Assembly: GCA_019636615.1 (NCBI GenBank)
Contig: JAHBXF010000001.1
Span: 930,001-994,000, forward strand
DNA from: Phycisphaeraceae bacterium
GTDB taxonomy: Bacteria > Planctomycetota > Phycisphaerae > Phycisphaerales > UBA1924
Direction of reading: 5' to 3'
DNA length: 64,000 nt
In this document: in pieces, positions 54,574 through 62,534 of the stretch
Layout: each line of letters opens with the position of its first letter
Numbering within the stretch: position 1 is the first letter of the stretch
The notes under the pieces: generated by a model
What the model saw: the letters and a program-made list of their open reading frames with translations, nothing else
The model's database searches: none
Told to the model about the DNA's origin: nothing
Made by a program: the position numbers and the translations under genes

Positions 54574-56172
54574 TCAGTCCCCGCCCACGCCGGATTCTTC
54601 TTCCCCGATCGGCGCGGCGTTGGTGTCCCCCACGGGCGCGGCGCCGCCCGAGGGCTTCACCTCCACCAGCCGTTTCTCGCCGCTGCCGGCCTTCACGCTG
54701 CGCTCGTGCACCGCCGCCTGCCGGCCGTCCTCGGTGATCTTGTACACCACGCCGATGGTGGTCTCGGGCTCGCCCAGCACCAGCCGGTTGACAACCTCCA
54801 CGCCCTGCATCAGGGTGTGGTCGGTGTTGGCCACCTCGTACTTCCACATGCCGAAGCGTCCGCGGCTGTAGACGCCGCGCTCTTCAAGCCAGGGAATGAC
54901 GCGGCTGAGAATCTCGTCGCGTTCCACGCTGGGCGTGGGGTAGGAGTAATCGGCGTAGTAATGCCACGTCGAGACGATGTCCTCGGTTTCTTCCTCGGTG
55001 ATGAGCCCCGCGTTGATGAGCCCGCGGATGGTCTCTTCGACGATGGTCCCGCCGTTGACCGGCTTGAAGGGGCTGCAACTCGTCTCGCACAGCAGCGAAT
55101 AGAAGCGAGATTCGCCGCTGGTGTTGTCGTCGGGCGTCATGAAAGGGGAATAGTTCGAGAGGTACGTCACCCGGTAGAAGGGGCAGTTCTCCTCGGGGAA
55201 GTACATCCAACTCTTGGTCGATGGGCACGGCCGACGGATGCCGACGCCCACCATGTGCCCGCCGCTGTGGCGCAGGCGCGACGCCTCGTCGCGCACCCAG
55301 CCCGGCACGTCGCCCGTGAGAATCTTCGTGCACAGAATGTCCAGCGGCATCGTGCTCACCAGCGCGTCGTAGGTGTCGGTCGTGCCGTCCTCGAAGCGCA
55401 CGGTGCGCGTGTCAACGTTCACCTCAACGCAGCGCTTGCGCAGGCGGATGTGGCTCTCGGGGGTTTCGGCGCCCTCTTCGGTCAGGCCCAGCACGGGCCC
55501 GAAGCGGCGGTAAAACTCGCCCGTGCCCCCTTTGCGCGGGAACTTGAAGCGGTTGTTGGGCCCCCAGCCGAAGTCGTCGGTGCCCAGCACCAGGTTCTTC
55601 AGCGCCCGCTCATAGTCGATCACCGCCACGCGCTCGCCGATCCACTCCTTGTTCATCACCTCCGGCGGGCAGGCCCACACCTTGAAATTGTACGGACGCA
55701 TGAAGTGCCGCGCGATGCCCTCGCCGAAGACCGCGTCGATGAACTCGCCGAAGTTCTTCGCCTCGTGGTGGCTCTTGATCGCGCCGCGCCCGGTCTGCGC
55801 CCTGATCAGCCCCTGGATGCAGTCGTGCGCCATCTCGCGGGGCAGATAGCGGATGTTGTTCTGAAAGGGATAGGGCACCCACCGCCCGGCGATACGCACC
55901 CAACTCTCGCGGTTGTTCAGCGTGAACTCATCGCCCATCAACTCGTCGAAGACGCGGTCGTAATAGGAATAGTGGCTGAACATCACGTGGCCGCCGATGT
56001 CCCACGTAAAGCCCACATCATCCCTGAACGAGTGCGACAGGCCGCCCACATAGGGGAGCGCCTCGTACAGCGTGAAGTTCGTCTGCCCGATCTCCTTGAG
56101 CCGATACCCCGCCCCCAGGCCGGTCGGCCCGGCGCCCAGGATCACAATCCGCTGATTCGATGGCTGCGTCAT
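54574..56172 (-). CDS. FAD-dependent UDP-galactopyranose mutase-like protein of eukaryotic type
   Basis: A 532-residue flavoprotein. The dinucleotide fold IVILGAGPTGLGAGYRL is followed by GGLSHSFRDDVGFTWDIGGH, VMFSHYSYYD, WVPYPFQNNIRYLP, MRPYNFKVWACPPEVM, EWIGERVAV, FPRKGGTGEFY, MYFPEENCPFYRVTYLSNYSPF and SRGRFGMWKYEVANTDHTLMQGVEVVNRLV. This order and these motifs match UDP-galactopyranose mutase of Aspergillus type far better than bacterial Glf: for instance, the GGH motif and the substrate-binding Arg in GERVA are kept. It would convert UDP-galactopyranose to the furanose form for surface glycans. The C-terminal ~60 residues are a low-complexity extension. No glycosyltransferases are adjacent. 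Confidence 0.75.
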   Translation of the reverse strand: MTQPSNQRIVILGAGPTGLGAGYRLKEIGQTNFTLYEALPYVGGLSHSFRDDVGFTWDIGGHVMFSHYSYYDRVFDELMGDEFTLNNRESWVRIAGRWVPYPFQNNIRYLPREMAHDCIQGLIRAQTGRGAIKSHHEAKNFGEFIDAVFGEGIARHFMRPYNFKVWACPPEVMNKEWIGERVAVIDYERALKNLVLGTDDFGWGPNNRFKFPRKGGTGEFYRRFGPVLGLTEEGAETPESHIRLRKRCVEVNVDTRTVRFEDGTTDTYDALVSTMPLDILCTKILTGDVPGWVRDEASRLRHSGGHMVGVGIRRPCPSTKSWMYFPEENCPFYRVTYLSNYSPFMTPDDNTSGESRFYSLLCETSCSPFKPVNGGTIVEETIRGLINAGLITEEETEDIVSTWHYYADYSYPTPSVERDEILSRVIPWLEERGVYSRGRFGMWKYEVANTDHTLMQGVEVVNRLVLGEPETTIGVVYKITEDGRQAAVHERSVKAGSGEKRLVEVKPSGGAAPVGDTNAAPIGEEESGVGGD

Positions 56173-56426
56173 CGCGCTGTTGCTTCCTCTGAAGGAACCC
56201 GGGACTCACGCCGCGCCTTTCGCACGGAAGGTCCGAAAATCCTGACACGACCCCAACGAAAAGGGTAGGCCCTCTTCATTCCCATCTTCGACCGCTTCCC
56301 CCGCAAAGGGGGGCGCGGCCGTGCGTTGGGCTCACCCGCCGAGCCCCCACATGTCGCATGTGTGAGAAATCTATGCGCCCGCGCGCGCGCACCCAACTTT
56401 CGGTGCTTCATTGTTCGGAGGCATCT

Positions 56427-57341
56427 GTGAGCACCCTTCCCTTGCCATACAACTCAACCCCTTTCGACCGTGACCAGAGCCGCTGCGACATCCTTGAGCA
56501 GGTCGTCGCCGCCACCGAGCGCCTCTGCCGTCTCTGCCTCGCCCCCTCGCAAGAGTGGCTTGACAGAGCCGCCGCCGCGATGGTCCTCTCCCCCTTCGCC
56601 GCGGGCGTCGCGCTCCTTCTCTGCGATGTCAACCGGCGCGGCGTCATCACCAGCGTGCACGCCGTCGGCGCCTGGCCCATCCACGCCTCGTTCCCCGCCC
56701 CCCTGGGCACCACCGTCATCAACTCCGTTCAGGCCATCAACTCCGCGCACGACCTGCGCATGCATCTTTCCGCCCTCGCGGGGCAACATTGGCTGGGGGC
56801 CGGCGCACACGACCGTCCGAAGGGGATTGCCTCGAACGCGCCGGCCCTGGTCGATCAAGAGTGCCCGCCCCACCGCGCGGCGTGGGCCCTCTTCGGCGGA
56901 CGCTGCGTGCTCGGCGCGCGAAACACCCTCTCGCCAGGCTCCCAGCGCTGCCTGCTCTCATACATCAGCCTGCGCTCGGCCGAGCACTCGCTGGTCGAAC
57001 TCCACAGGTGCTGGAACGCCGTCGGCGCGCTCGCGGCCCGGCTCGCTCTGCGGACCTTCGGCGCCGCCGAGCCCTTCAGCACCGAGAACTGGCTCAGCAC
57101 GCGAGAGTTGGAAGTCCTCGAGTTGCTCCTCGCCGGGCACTCGGTGCCCGAGATTTCAGACACCCAGAGACGCAGCGTGCACACCGTGCACGATTACGTG
57201 AAACGCCTGCACGCCAAACTCGCCGCCCGCTCGCGCGGCGAACTCGTGGCACGCGTCTTGGGCCACACCCTCCCCGCCAACACGCCCAACCCTCCCGTGC
57301 CCAACGAGTCAGAAGCCATGCGCTTCGGGCCCTACGGGTGA
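56427..57341 (+). CDS. LuxR-type transcriptional regulator
   Basis: A 304-residue regulator. The N-terminal ~220 residues form a sensor region of unknown type (DILEQVVAATERLCRLCLAPSQEWLDRA, VALLLCDVNRRGVITS), perhaps GAF-like. The C-terminal HTH (LSTRELEVLELLLAGHSVPEISDTQRRSVHTVHDYVKRLHAKL) is a LuxR/GerE DNA-binding domain. The start is GTG at 56427, with GGAGG five bases upstream; the longer frame from ATG 56358 has none. No receiver domain, so it is not a response regulator. Its target may be the oppositely oriented dockerin gene, but no binding site is evident. Confidence 0.82.
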   Translation: MSTLPLPYNSTPFDRDQSRCDILEQVVAATERLCRLCLAPSQEWLDRAAAAMVLSPFAAGVALLLCDVNRRGVITSVHAVGAWPIHASFPAPLGTTVINSVQAINSAHDLRMHLSALAGQHWLGAGAHDRPKGIASNAPALVDQECPPHRAAWALFGGRCVLGARNTLSPGSQRCLLSYISLRSAEHSLVELHRCWNAVGALAARLALRTFGAAEPFSTENWLSTRELEVLELLLAGHSVPEISDTQRRSVHTVHDYVKRLHAKLAARSRGELVARVLGHTLPANTPNPPVPNESEAMRFGPYG

Positions 57342-57412
57342 TGCGCGGCGGCACCGTGCTGAGCCGGGTCCGTGGGGGACTCATGGCCGGCCGCCGGCAG
57401 GGGCGGCCCACG

Positions 57413-57444
57413 AAAAAGGCCCGGCGCAACGCGTGCGCCGGGCC
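57413..57444 (-). terminator. terminator of the HAF-repeat dockerin gene
   Basis: Stem GGCCCGGCGC/GCGCCGGGCC with a 7-base loop; on the minus strand it is followed by TTTTT. It lies 60 bases past the stop of the gene at 57503. Confidence 0.85.
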
Positions 57445-57502
57445 CGGTGTTCATGGTTGTGCTGGTTCGCCGGCGATGCCGGCGAAGCGCCCGCACGGGC
57501 GA

Positions 57503-58780
57503 TCAGCAGGAGCCCTGTTCCCAGAGTTCAAAGAACCGCTGCACGTCGGTGCCGTCAACGCCGCCGTCGTAGTTCATGTCCGCCTCGGGGGCGCCCCCGC
57601 CGAAGTAGTCGAAGAAGATAGAGACGTCCTCGCCGTCGATGCCGCCGTCGCGGTTGAAGTCGGTGCGGCAGGGGGGCGAGAGAAGGAACCCGCGCAGACG
57701 GCCCTGGGCGTTGCGGCCCTGGCCCACGATGTAGCCGTCGTCGTTCACGCCGGTGGCGATGAGCAGCCGCCAGCCCGTGCTGGGGTCGATCAGGCTGTTC
57801 AGGTCGAGCATGTTGCCGTTGAGCCACACGCACGCACGCTGCTGATTGCGGTTGTCGATGAAGTAGCCCACGATCACGTTGTCGTTGTTGTTGTCGGTGG
57901 CGAAACTGCTGCCGCCCAGCGTGCCCAGGCTCGAAACCTGGCCGTTGCGCCACACCGCGGCGCGGTTCTGGCCCGTGGCCATTTCAGAAAAGCCCACGAT
58001 CTCGCCCAGTTCGTTGATGTTGTTCGCGCGCCCGTTGGCCCCGCCCAGCAGGGGCAACTCGGTCATCACGCCGCCGGAATAGACGAACGCACGCTCGTCG
58101 CCGCAGACGCCCGGCGCCGCGGTATAGCCCACCGACACGCCCTGGTTGTTCACGGCCGTGCCGTAGTGAATGCGGCACGTGTCGCCGGGGAGCGCGTTGA
58201 GACGCTGCGGCAGGCCCGAACTCCAGTTGAAGGCTTCCACCGAGCCCGCGCCCTGGAATGAGTTGGTGCCGATGACCACGCCGGACTCGTTGATGTCCAT
58301 CGCCGTGGCGTACACGTTGTTGTTGAAGGGATCAAGATCGAACCACTGGCCGCTGCGGACCAGCCAGGGCTGGGCCGTCGAGCCGAAGAGGTTCACCGCC
58401 GCGGCGGAGACACCCACCACGTCGCCGAACTCGTTCACCCCGTTGGCGCTCGCGTAGAGCAGGCCGGGCAGCGAACCCAGGTTCTCCATCACGCCATCGC
58501 GGAACCTGTAGGCCTTGGTGTGGCCCGAAGAGTTTTTCGCGCCGCCCACGATCCAGCCGTTGTTGCTGATCGCGGTGCAGTACGACTCAAGACCCCCCAA
58601 CGTGCCGACCTCGGTCACCGCGTAGCGGGGCGCGATGAACTCGGTCTCGCCCCAGTTGTCGCCCTTGCCGGGACCGTCGCCGTTGAGATCGGTGAACGGA
58701 AATGTCTCTTGCCCGCTGGCCGCCGCGATCATCGCGGCGACTGTCATTCCAGCAACAGTGAATCGTGCGCTCACGCCCAT
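57503..58780 (-). CDS. secreted HAF-repeat protein with dockerin tail
   Basis: A 425-residue exported protein. The signal peptide ends near IAAASGQ. Seven or so HAF-type repeats follow, built on GTLGGLESYCTAISNNGWIVG, LPGLLYASANGVNEFGDVVGVS, MDINESGVVIGTN, AVNNQGVSVGYT, NNINELGEIVGFS and GVNDDGYIVGQG; these form an extracellular propeller-like domain. Two dockerin loops close it (DFNRDGGIDGEDVSIFF, DMNYDGGVDGTDVQRFF), ending QGSC. The start is the ATG at 58780; the frame open to 58978 is Arg/Cys-rich and improbable. It is the fourth dockerin-tailed protein in the window, far from the other three. Confidence 0.85.
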   Translation of the reverse strand: MGVSARFTVAGMTVAAMIAAASGQETFPFTDLNGDGPGKGDNWGETEFIAPRYAVTEVGTLGGLESYCTAISNNGWIVGGAKNSSGHTKAYRFRDGVMENLGSLPGLLYASANGVNEFGDVVGVSAAAVNLFGSTAQPWLVRSGQWFDLDPFNNNVYATAMDINESGVVIGTNSFQGAGSVEAFNWSSGLPQRLNALPGDTCRIHYGTAVNNQGVSVGYTAAPGVCGDERAFVYSGGVMTELPLLGGANGRANNINELGEIVGFSEMATGQNRAAVWRNGQVSSLGTLGGSSFATDNNNDNVIVGYFIDNRNQQRACVWLNGNMLDLNSLIDPSTGWRLLIATGVNDDGYIVGQGRNAQGRLRGFLLSPPCRTDFNRDGGIDGEDVSIFFDYFGGGAPEADMNYDGGVDGTDVQRFFELWEQGSC

Positions 58781-59354
58781 GGTCTGAACTCTCGCTTTCT
58801 TTCGTCGGCCAGTGATGGTGTCGGGGCAGACCACACACACCCCGCAATCATCTCTTCGCCGCCGTGCACTCGTTGCACCTGTCTGGTCCCACCAACGCCC
58901 CGGGCACATCCGTGACCGACAGGTGCTCAAAAGCCCGTCGGACATGCCGGCTCCCCTTGCCGTACGAAAACAAACCACACCGCGATGTCAGAGGGAAAAG
59001 CGTCTCGCGGGCCAAAGTCGTCGTTGGTGATGCCCGCCGCGCGTTCGCCCGCGCAGTCGCAACCCAGCGTCCCTTCGTCCGTTATCTCTTTCCTCTCTGC
59101 AAAGTTGTATCGAATTTCCCGTTTCGATGCAAGGGAATTATCAGTCTTTTCCACCTGTTTTAGTGTGCACGCCCGAGACTTGAAGAGTTCTCCCTACGAG
59201 TAGGGGGACGTCGTGCCCGAAGAAACCGTTTCACCGTCCGATAGCCCGTCCACAGACGCCAACTCCGGGCCCGGTTTCGCCATCCAACGTCTGATATCTC
59301 GCGCACATCTTCCCCATCTTCTCCATGTTCGCGCGCGTCGCCCCCTCTCTCCAT
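58781..59354. other. intergenic region before the prophage-like element
   Basis: About 570 bases with no supportable gene. An AT-richer patch at 59080-59170 holds a candidate leftward promoter and, near 59196-59210, a CCCTA/TAGGG hairpin. This may be the left boundary zone of the inserted element, but I see no clear attachment repeat within the window. Confidence 0.4.
59104..59132 (-). promoter_or_regulatory. candidate leftward promoter for the HAF-repeat gene
   Basis: On the minus strand TTGCAT (59132-59127), 17 bases, TACAAC (59109-59104). It would give a leader of over 300 bases before the ATG at 58780, in line with the long leaders of other exported-protein genes here. Confidence 0.35.
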
Positions 59355-60260
59355 TCACCCGACACTCGGTGGAGCGATCTTCCGCTGCACGCTCACCGCG
59401 GCAAATAACCCCGCCACCCCCTCGCGCGGCACCACCCGCTCGGGGTATGCCTTGTTCAGCGGCAGCAGCCGAACCACCTCGTTCCCACTCGCATCTACCT
59501 CCAAAAACACCCGCTTGAACGTGCTTTCGTGGTCCGGCTCCAGCCGCGCATAGCAGTCGCACCCGCTCACCACCGGCCGCGAAGGGCTGAAGACCACCAC
59601 ATCCCCTTCCATATATACAGGCGCCATCGAATCGCCCACCACCCGCGCGGCAAAGGCATCCGGGTCTGCCACATCCCCCCCGGGCACGTACTCATCCGCC
59701 ACGCCCGCCGGGTAAGAGAGATCGGTGAACTCGCTCGGATGTCCGGCCGCGACGCGGTTGATCAGCGGCACGCGACGGCCCAGCGTCGCCGGCACGACAT
59801 CCCCGGCGCGCGGCACCCCGCTGAGCGACTCAACCAGCCGCCGCAACTCGCCGCTCTGGTACACCCCGTCCAATCCGCCGGTGCCGCCGCGAAGCAGCGT
59901 CGCCAGGCGCTCGCCGCGTGCGCCCGCTTCGCACAGGCGTTCCACCTCTTCCCTGATGCGCGATCCCCCGGCCGCGAAACTGCGCTCCCACTGCGCACAC
60001 TCGACCAACGCGCCCGACGCAACACCCAAAGCGCCCTCCAACCTCGCCAAAAGCGCATCGCTCGGCGGCGGACGGTGCCCATTCTCGATCGACGAGAGGT
60101 AACTCTTCGCGCAGCGCGCTTCCTCTGCCAGACGGCAGAGCGACATGCCCGCCTCTTCGCGCGCCCGCCGAAGAACCGCGGCAAGCCTCTGCCCGCGCCG
60201 CGACCCCTCGGGACGCACGACATCTGGCCTCTCCGCTTCATTCTCTCCCAGTGGGTGCAT
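59355..60260 (-). CDS. XRE/S24 self-cleaving repressor (LexA/CI-like)
   Basis: A 301-residue regulator. The N-terminal HTH (QRLAAVLRRAREEAGMSLCRLAEEARCAKSYLSSIENGHRPPP) is the XRE type. The C-terminal S24 peptidase domain has a likely self-cleavage site in INRVAAGHP (Ala-Gly), the Ser of VVGDSMAPVYMEGDVVVF and the Lys of STFKRVFLEVD. Proteins of this build repress phage or mobile-element operons and are cleaved after RecA activation. The start is ATG at 60260 with AGGAGG upstream; the frame open to 60458 would cross the operator. It is divergent from the packaging operon, the classic immunity arrangement. Confidence 0.88.
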   Translation of the reverse strand: MHPLGENEAERPDVVRPEGSRRGQRLAAVLRRAREEAGMSLCRLAEEARCAKSYLSSIENGHRPPPSDALLARLEGALGVASGALVECAQWERSFAAGGSRIREEVERLCEAGARGERLATLLRGGTGGLDGVYQSGELRRLVESLSGVPRAGDVVPATLGRRVPLINRVAAGHPSEFTDLSYPAGVADEYVPGGDVADPDAFAARVVGDSMAPVYMEGDVVVFSPSRPVVSGCDCYARLEPDHESTFKRVFLEVDASGNEVVRLLPLNKAYPERVVPREGVAGLFAAVSVQRKIAPPSVG

Positions 60261-60371
60261 CAGTCCCTCCTTCTGGTCCGCCCTGGTTGATCGCCCACCA
60301 CCACCCAAGCCCGGCACTGACCAGCACTTGCGCCCGGGCGCGCCGCTTCTGGCCCATATTTTACCCAGCAT

Positions 60372-60440
60372 CCGAACAAAATCCTTGCACAAGCGTCTTT
60401 GTTCGGTAAAATGTTGGTGTGTTCGCTCGTTGGTGAACAC
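60372..60440. promoter_or_regulatory. symmetric operator and divergent promoters of the prophage-like element
   Basis: Perfect inverted repeat CCGAACAAA (60372-60380) / TTTGTTCGG (60398-60406) with a 17-base spacer. A second palindrome GTGTTC/GAACAC lies at 60419-60440. A rightward promoter TTGCAC (60385-60390), 16 bases, TAAAAT (60407-60412) runs through the first repeat. Its mirror GTAAAATAT on the minus strand (about 60353-60361) may serve the repressor gene. The shared GAAC/GTTC half-sites suggest binding by the S24 repressor. Lies in the spacer 60261-60536, which has no other gene. Confidence 0.65.
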
Positions 60441-60536
60441 ATCGCCGCCGTTGACCACCCCAACGCGCGGCCGCCCGTCGCAGCCGAGCCCAGTTCAGTC
60501 TGTTGTGCATTCCGCCATTCACCTCTCTCCCGGCAC

Positions 60537-61070
60537 ATGCCCATGAACACCACCCACACACCACGGCGTTACCCCATCCGCCCCGCCCTTCGCACCAAGG
60601 CCACACCCCTGATGATGCCCCCGCCTCTGTCGCCCGCAGCACCCCTGCCCCCCGCGCCAGACCGCCTTCGCACCGCCGGCGGCCGACTCGACCTCGCGGC
60701 ACAGTCCCTCGCCGACGCGGGGAACCTCCTGCTGCCGCACGATGCCGCGCTCCTGCACGCCCTGTGCGTGCAGAACCAGAGCGTGCGCACCATCGCGCGT
60801 CTGGTGCAGCGCCCGGTATCGAGCACCCGCCGAAGCCTCACCATGCTCCTGCGGCGCGTGATCAGCCCCGAGTTTCGATTTGTGCTCCAGGAGCGACGCC
60901 GACTCCCCGAGCGCATGCGGCGCGTGGGTCTAATGGCGATCATCCAGGGCCGCCCCGTGCGGCAGGTCGCCACCGAACTGGGCCTCTCTCGCTACGCCGT
61001 GCGGCGCGTGCTCGTCGCGATTCGGGCCATGGCCAACGCGCCCGCCCGCGAGCAGGGAGCCGCCGCATGA
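60537..61070 (+). CDS. small DNA-binding protein with two HTH segments
   Basis: A protein of about 177 residues with a Pro-rich N terminus (PALRTKATPLMMPPPLSPAAPLPP) and two helix-turn-helix-like stretches: SVRTIARLVQRPVSSTRRSLTMLLRRV and GRPVRQVATELGLSRYAVRRVLVAIRAM. The second looks like sigma-70 region 4 or a terminase-small-subunit/homeodomain-like HTH. As first gene of the rightward operon it may be a regulator, or the small terminase that finds the packaging site, since the large terminase is three genes on. The start is uncertain (60537 or 60543); no ribosome-binding site is clear. Stop overlaps the next ATG (ATGA). Confidence 0.6.
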   Translation: MPMNTTHTPRRYPIRPALRTKATPLMMPPPLSPAAPLPPAPDRLRTAGGRLDLAAQSLADAGNLLLPHDAALLHALCVQNQSVRTIARLVQRPVSSTRRSLTMLLRRVISPEFRFVLQERRRLPERMRRVGLMAIIQGRPVRQVATELGLSRYAVRRVLVAIRAMANAPAREQGAAA

Positions 61071-61726
61071 CCCGCCGCGCCCGTTCACACAGCGTGCGCG
61101 CGGCCCTCTCGGCCCTGGGCATCTGTCCGCAGTGGCGCGACACCGGCCAGAGCGCATGCCGCGCCGCGATCGACGAAGTCGCCCGCGCCGTGAGCCTGAC
61201 CCCGGCGGGCCGGCTCACCGTGATCATCGGCCCCAGCGGCGCGGGCAAGACCACCCTTCTGCGCGCGGTGCGCCGCTGCGCCCGCGCGGGGTCGCGCCAG
61301 GTCGCGCGCATCACAGACCTGCCCACCACCTCTCGCACGCCCCTCTGCCGCGCGCTGCGCATGCCCCTGGAGCCCGCCCTTCGCACCCTGGGCGCGTGCG
61401 GGCTCTCGGACGCGCCCCTGCTCACGCGTCCGGTGCGCGACATCTCGGGGGGCGAGCGCTGGCGGCTGGCGCTGGCGCGGGCCATGGTGCGCACGCTGCC
61501 GGGCGCGATCCTGCTGGCCGACGAGTTCGGCTCGCTCCTTGATTCGCTCACCGCGCGCACGCTGGCCCTCTCGCTCTCGCGCTGGGCCGCGCGCCACGGG
61601 CGCGCTGTTGTTCTCGCCTCGACGCGCGAGGGTGATCTTGGCCCTCACCTCGCCCCCTGGGCCACCGTGCGCTGCGAACTGCGCCTTCCCCCCCGCTTCA
61701 CCCTCTCGCCGCAGACCCAGCCATGA
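61067..61726 (+). CDS. ABC-type ATPase (mobile-element type)
   Basis: A 219-residue ABC ATPase without membrane domain. Walker A is IGPSGAGKTTLL, the signature is ISGGERWRLALARAM, Walker B is ILLADEFGSL, and the H-loop is absent or altered (VLASTREGD instead of a His). ATG overlaps the previous stop (ATGA), with AGGGAG upstream, and its own stop overlaps the GNAT gene the same way. An ABC ATPase joined to an acetyltransferase is known as one fused protein (COG2401); here the two parts seem to be separate, translationally coupled genes. Role in a packaging operon unknown; transport is unlikely. Confidence 0.75.
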   Translation: MTRRARSHSVRAALSALGICPQWRDTGQSACRAAIDEVARAVSLTPAGRLTVIIGPSGAGKTTLLRAVRRCARAGSRQVARITDLPTTSRTPLCRALRMPLEPALRTLGACGLSDAPLLTRPVRDISGGERWRLALARAMVRTLPGAILLADEFGSLLDSLTARTLALSLSRWAARHGRAVVLASTREGDLGPHLAPWATVRCELRLPPRFTLSPQTQP

Positions 61727-62493
61727 ACCACCCCACCACCCCCACCACCCCCATCACCCCCATCACCACATCACATCCACCCGCTCAGGCGCCGCGCGAC
61801 CCCTGGCGCGTGCTGGCGTGCAGCGCGCTGGCGGGCCCGGCCGAAGACTTCATCATCGAGCCCGGCACGCGCGCCGACCTCGACGCGCTCGCTCGCTTTC
61901 ACTACCGCGCCGGCGCGCCGGCCACCATCGATCTGGTGCTGCGCGCCATCGACCGCCCCACGGGCATGCTCGCGGGGGTGCTGGTTGTCAGCCGTCCCAC
62001 GCTCAACGGCCCGTGGCGCGCCCCCGCCTGGGGCGCACCCTTCACAACCTCAAACAAGCGTCGCGCCGCCCGCGCGCTCAACCGAACGGTGCGCTGCATC
62101 TCTCGCGTCATCATCGACCCGCGCTTCCGCGGGCTGGGCCTGGCCAGAGAACTCGTGCGCACCTATCTGGCCCGCCCGCTGACCCCGCGCACCGAAGCCC
62201 CCGCCGCGATGGGCCGATTCGCCAACTTCTTTCTTGCCGCGGGCATGCGCGCGGTGCCCTCGCCGCCGTCACGCCGCGATGCGCGCCTGCTGACGGCGAT
62301 GCGCCGCATCGGCCGCCCTGCGCGCGTGCCGAGCGCGCCGCCGCCGGCGCTGAAAGGGGCGCTGGCGGCGTGGGCCGCCGAGAGCCGCGCCACCCGGGGC
62401 CTTCTGGCGAGGCCGATCCACTGGCCCACCCTCGCCGCGCACGCCGCGCGCGCGGTGTCGCCCGACCGCCCCACGGTGTACGTCTGGCCGTGA
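61723..62493 (+). CDS. GNAT-like acetyltransferase, partner of the ABC ATPase
   Basis: A 256-residue protein. The acetyl-CoA-binding segment CISRVIIDPRFRGLGLARELVRTYL (R/Q-x-x-G-x-G/A type) is clear. The N terminus is a Thr/Pro run (PTTPTTPITPITT), and the C-terminal ~80 residues are Ala/Arg-rich. It overlaps the ABC ATPase gene by ATGA and lies 41 bases before the terminase gene. Together with the ATPase it resembles the COG2401 fusion split in two. Substrate unknown; modification of a nucleic acid or a host factor during packaging is only a guess. Confidence 0.7.
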   Translation: MNHPTTPTTPITPITTSHPPAQAPRDPWRVLACSALAGPAEDFIIEPGTRADLDALARFHYRAGAPATIDLVLRAIDRPTGMLAGVLVVSRPTLNGPWRAPAWGAPFTTSNKRRAARALNRTVRCISRVIIDPRFRGLGLARELVRTYLARPLTPRTEAPAAMGRFANFFLAAGMRAVPSPPSRRDARLLTAMRRIGRPARVPSAPPPALKGALAAWAAESRATRGLLARPIHWPTLAAHAARAVSPDRPTVYVWP

Positions 62494-62534
62494 AACCCGA
62501 TCCACAACCCACAAGGCACACCGCGAGGTCGCCC

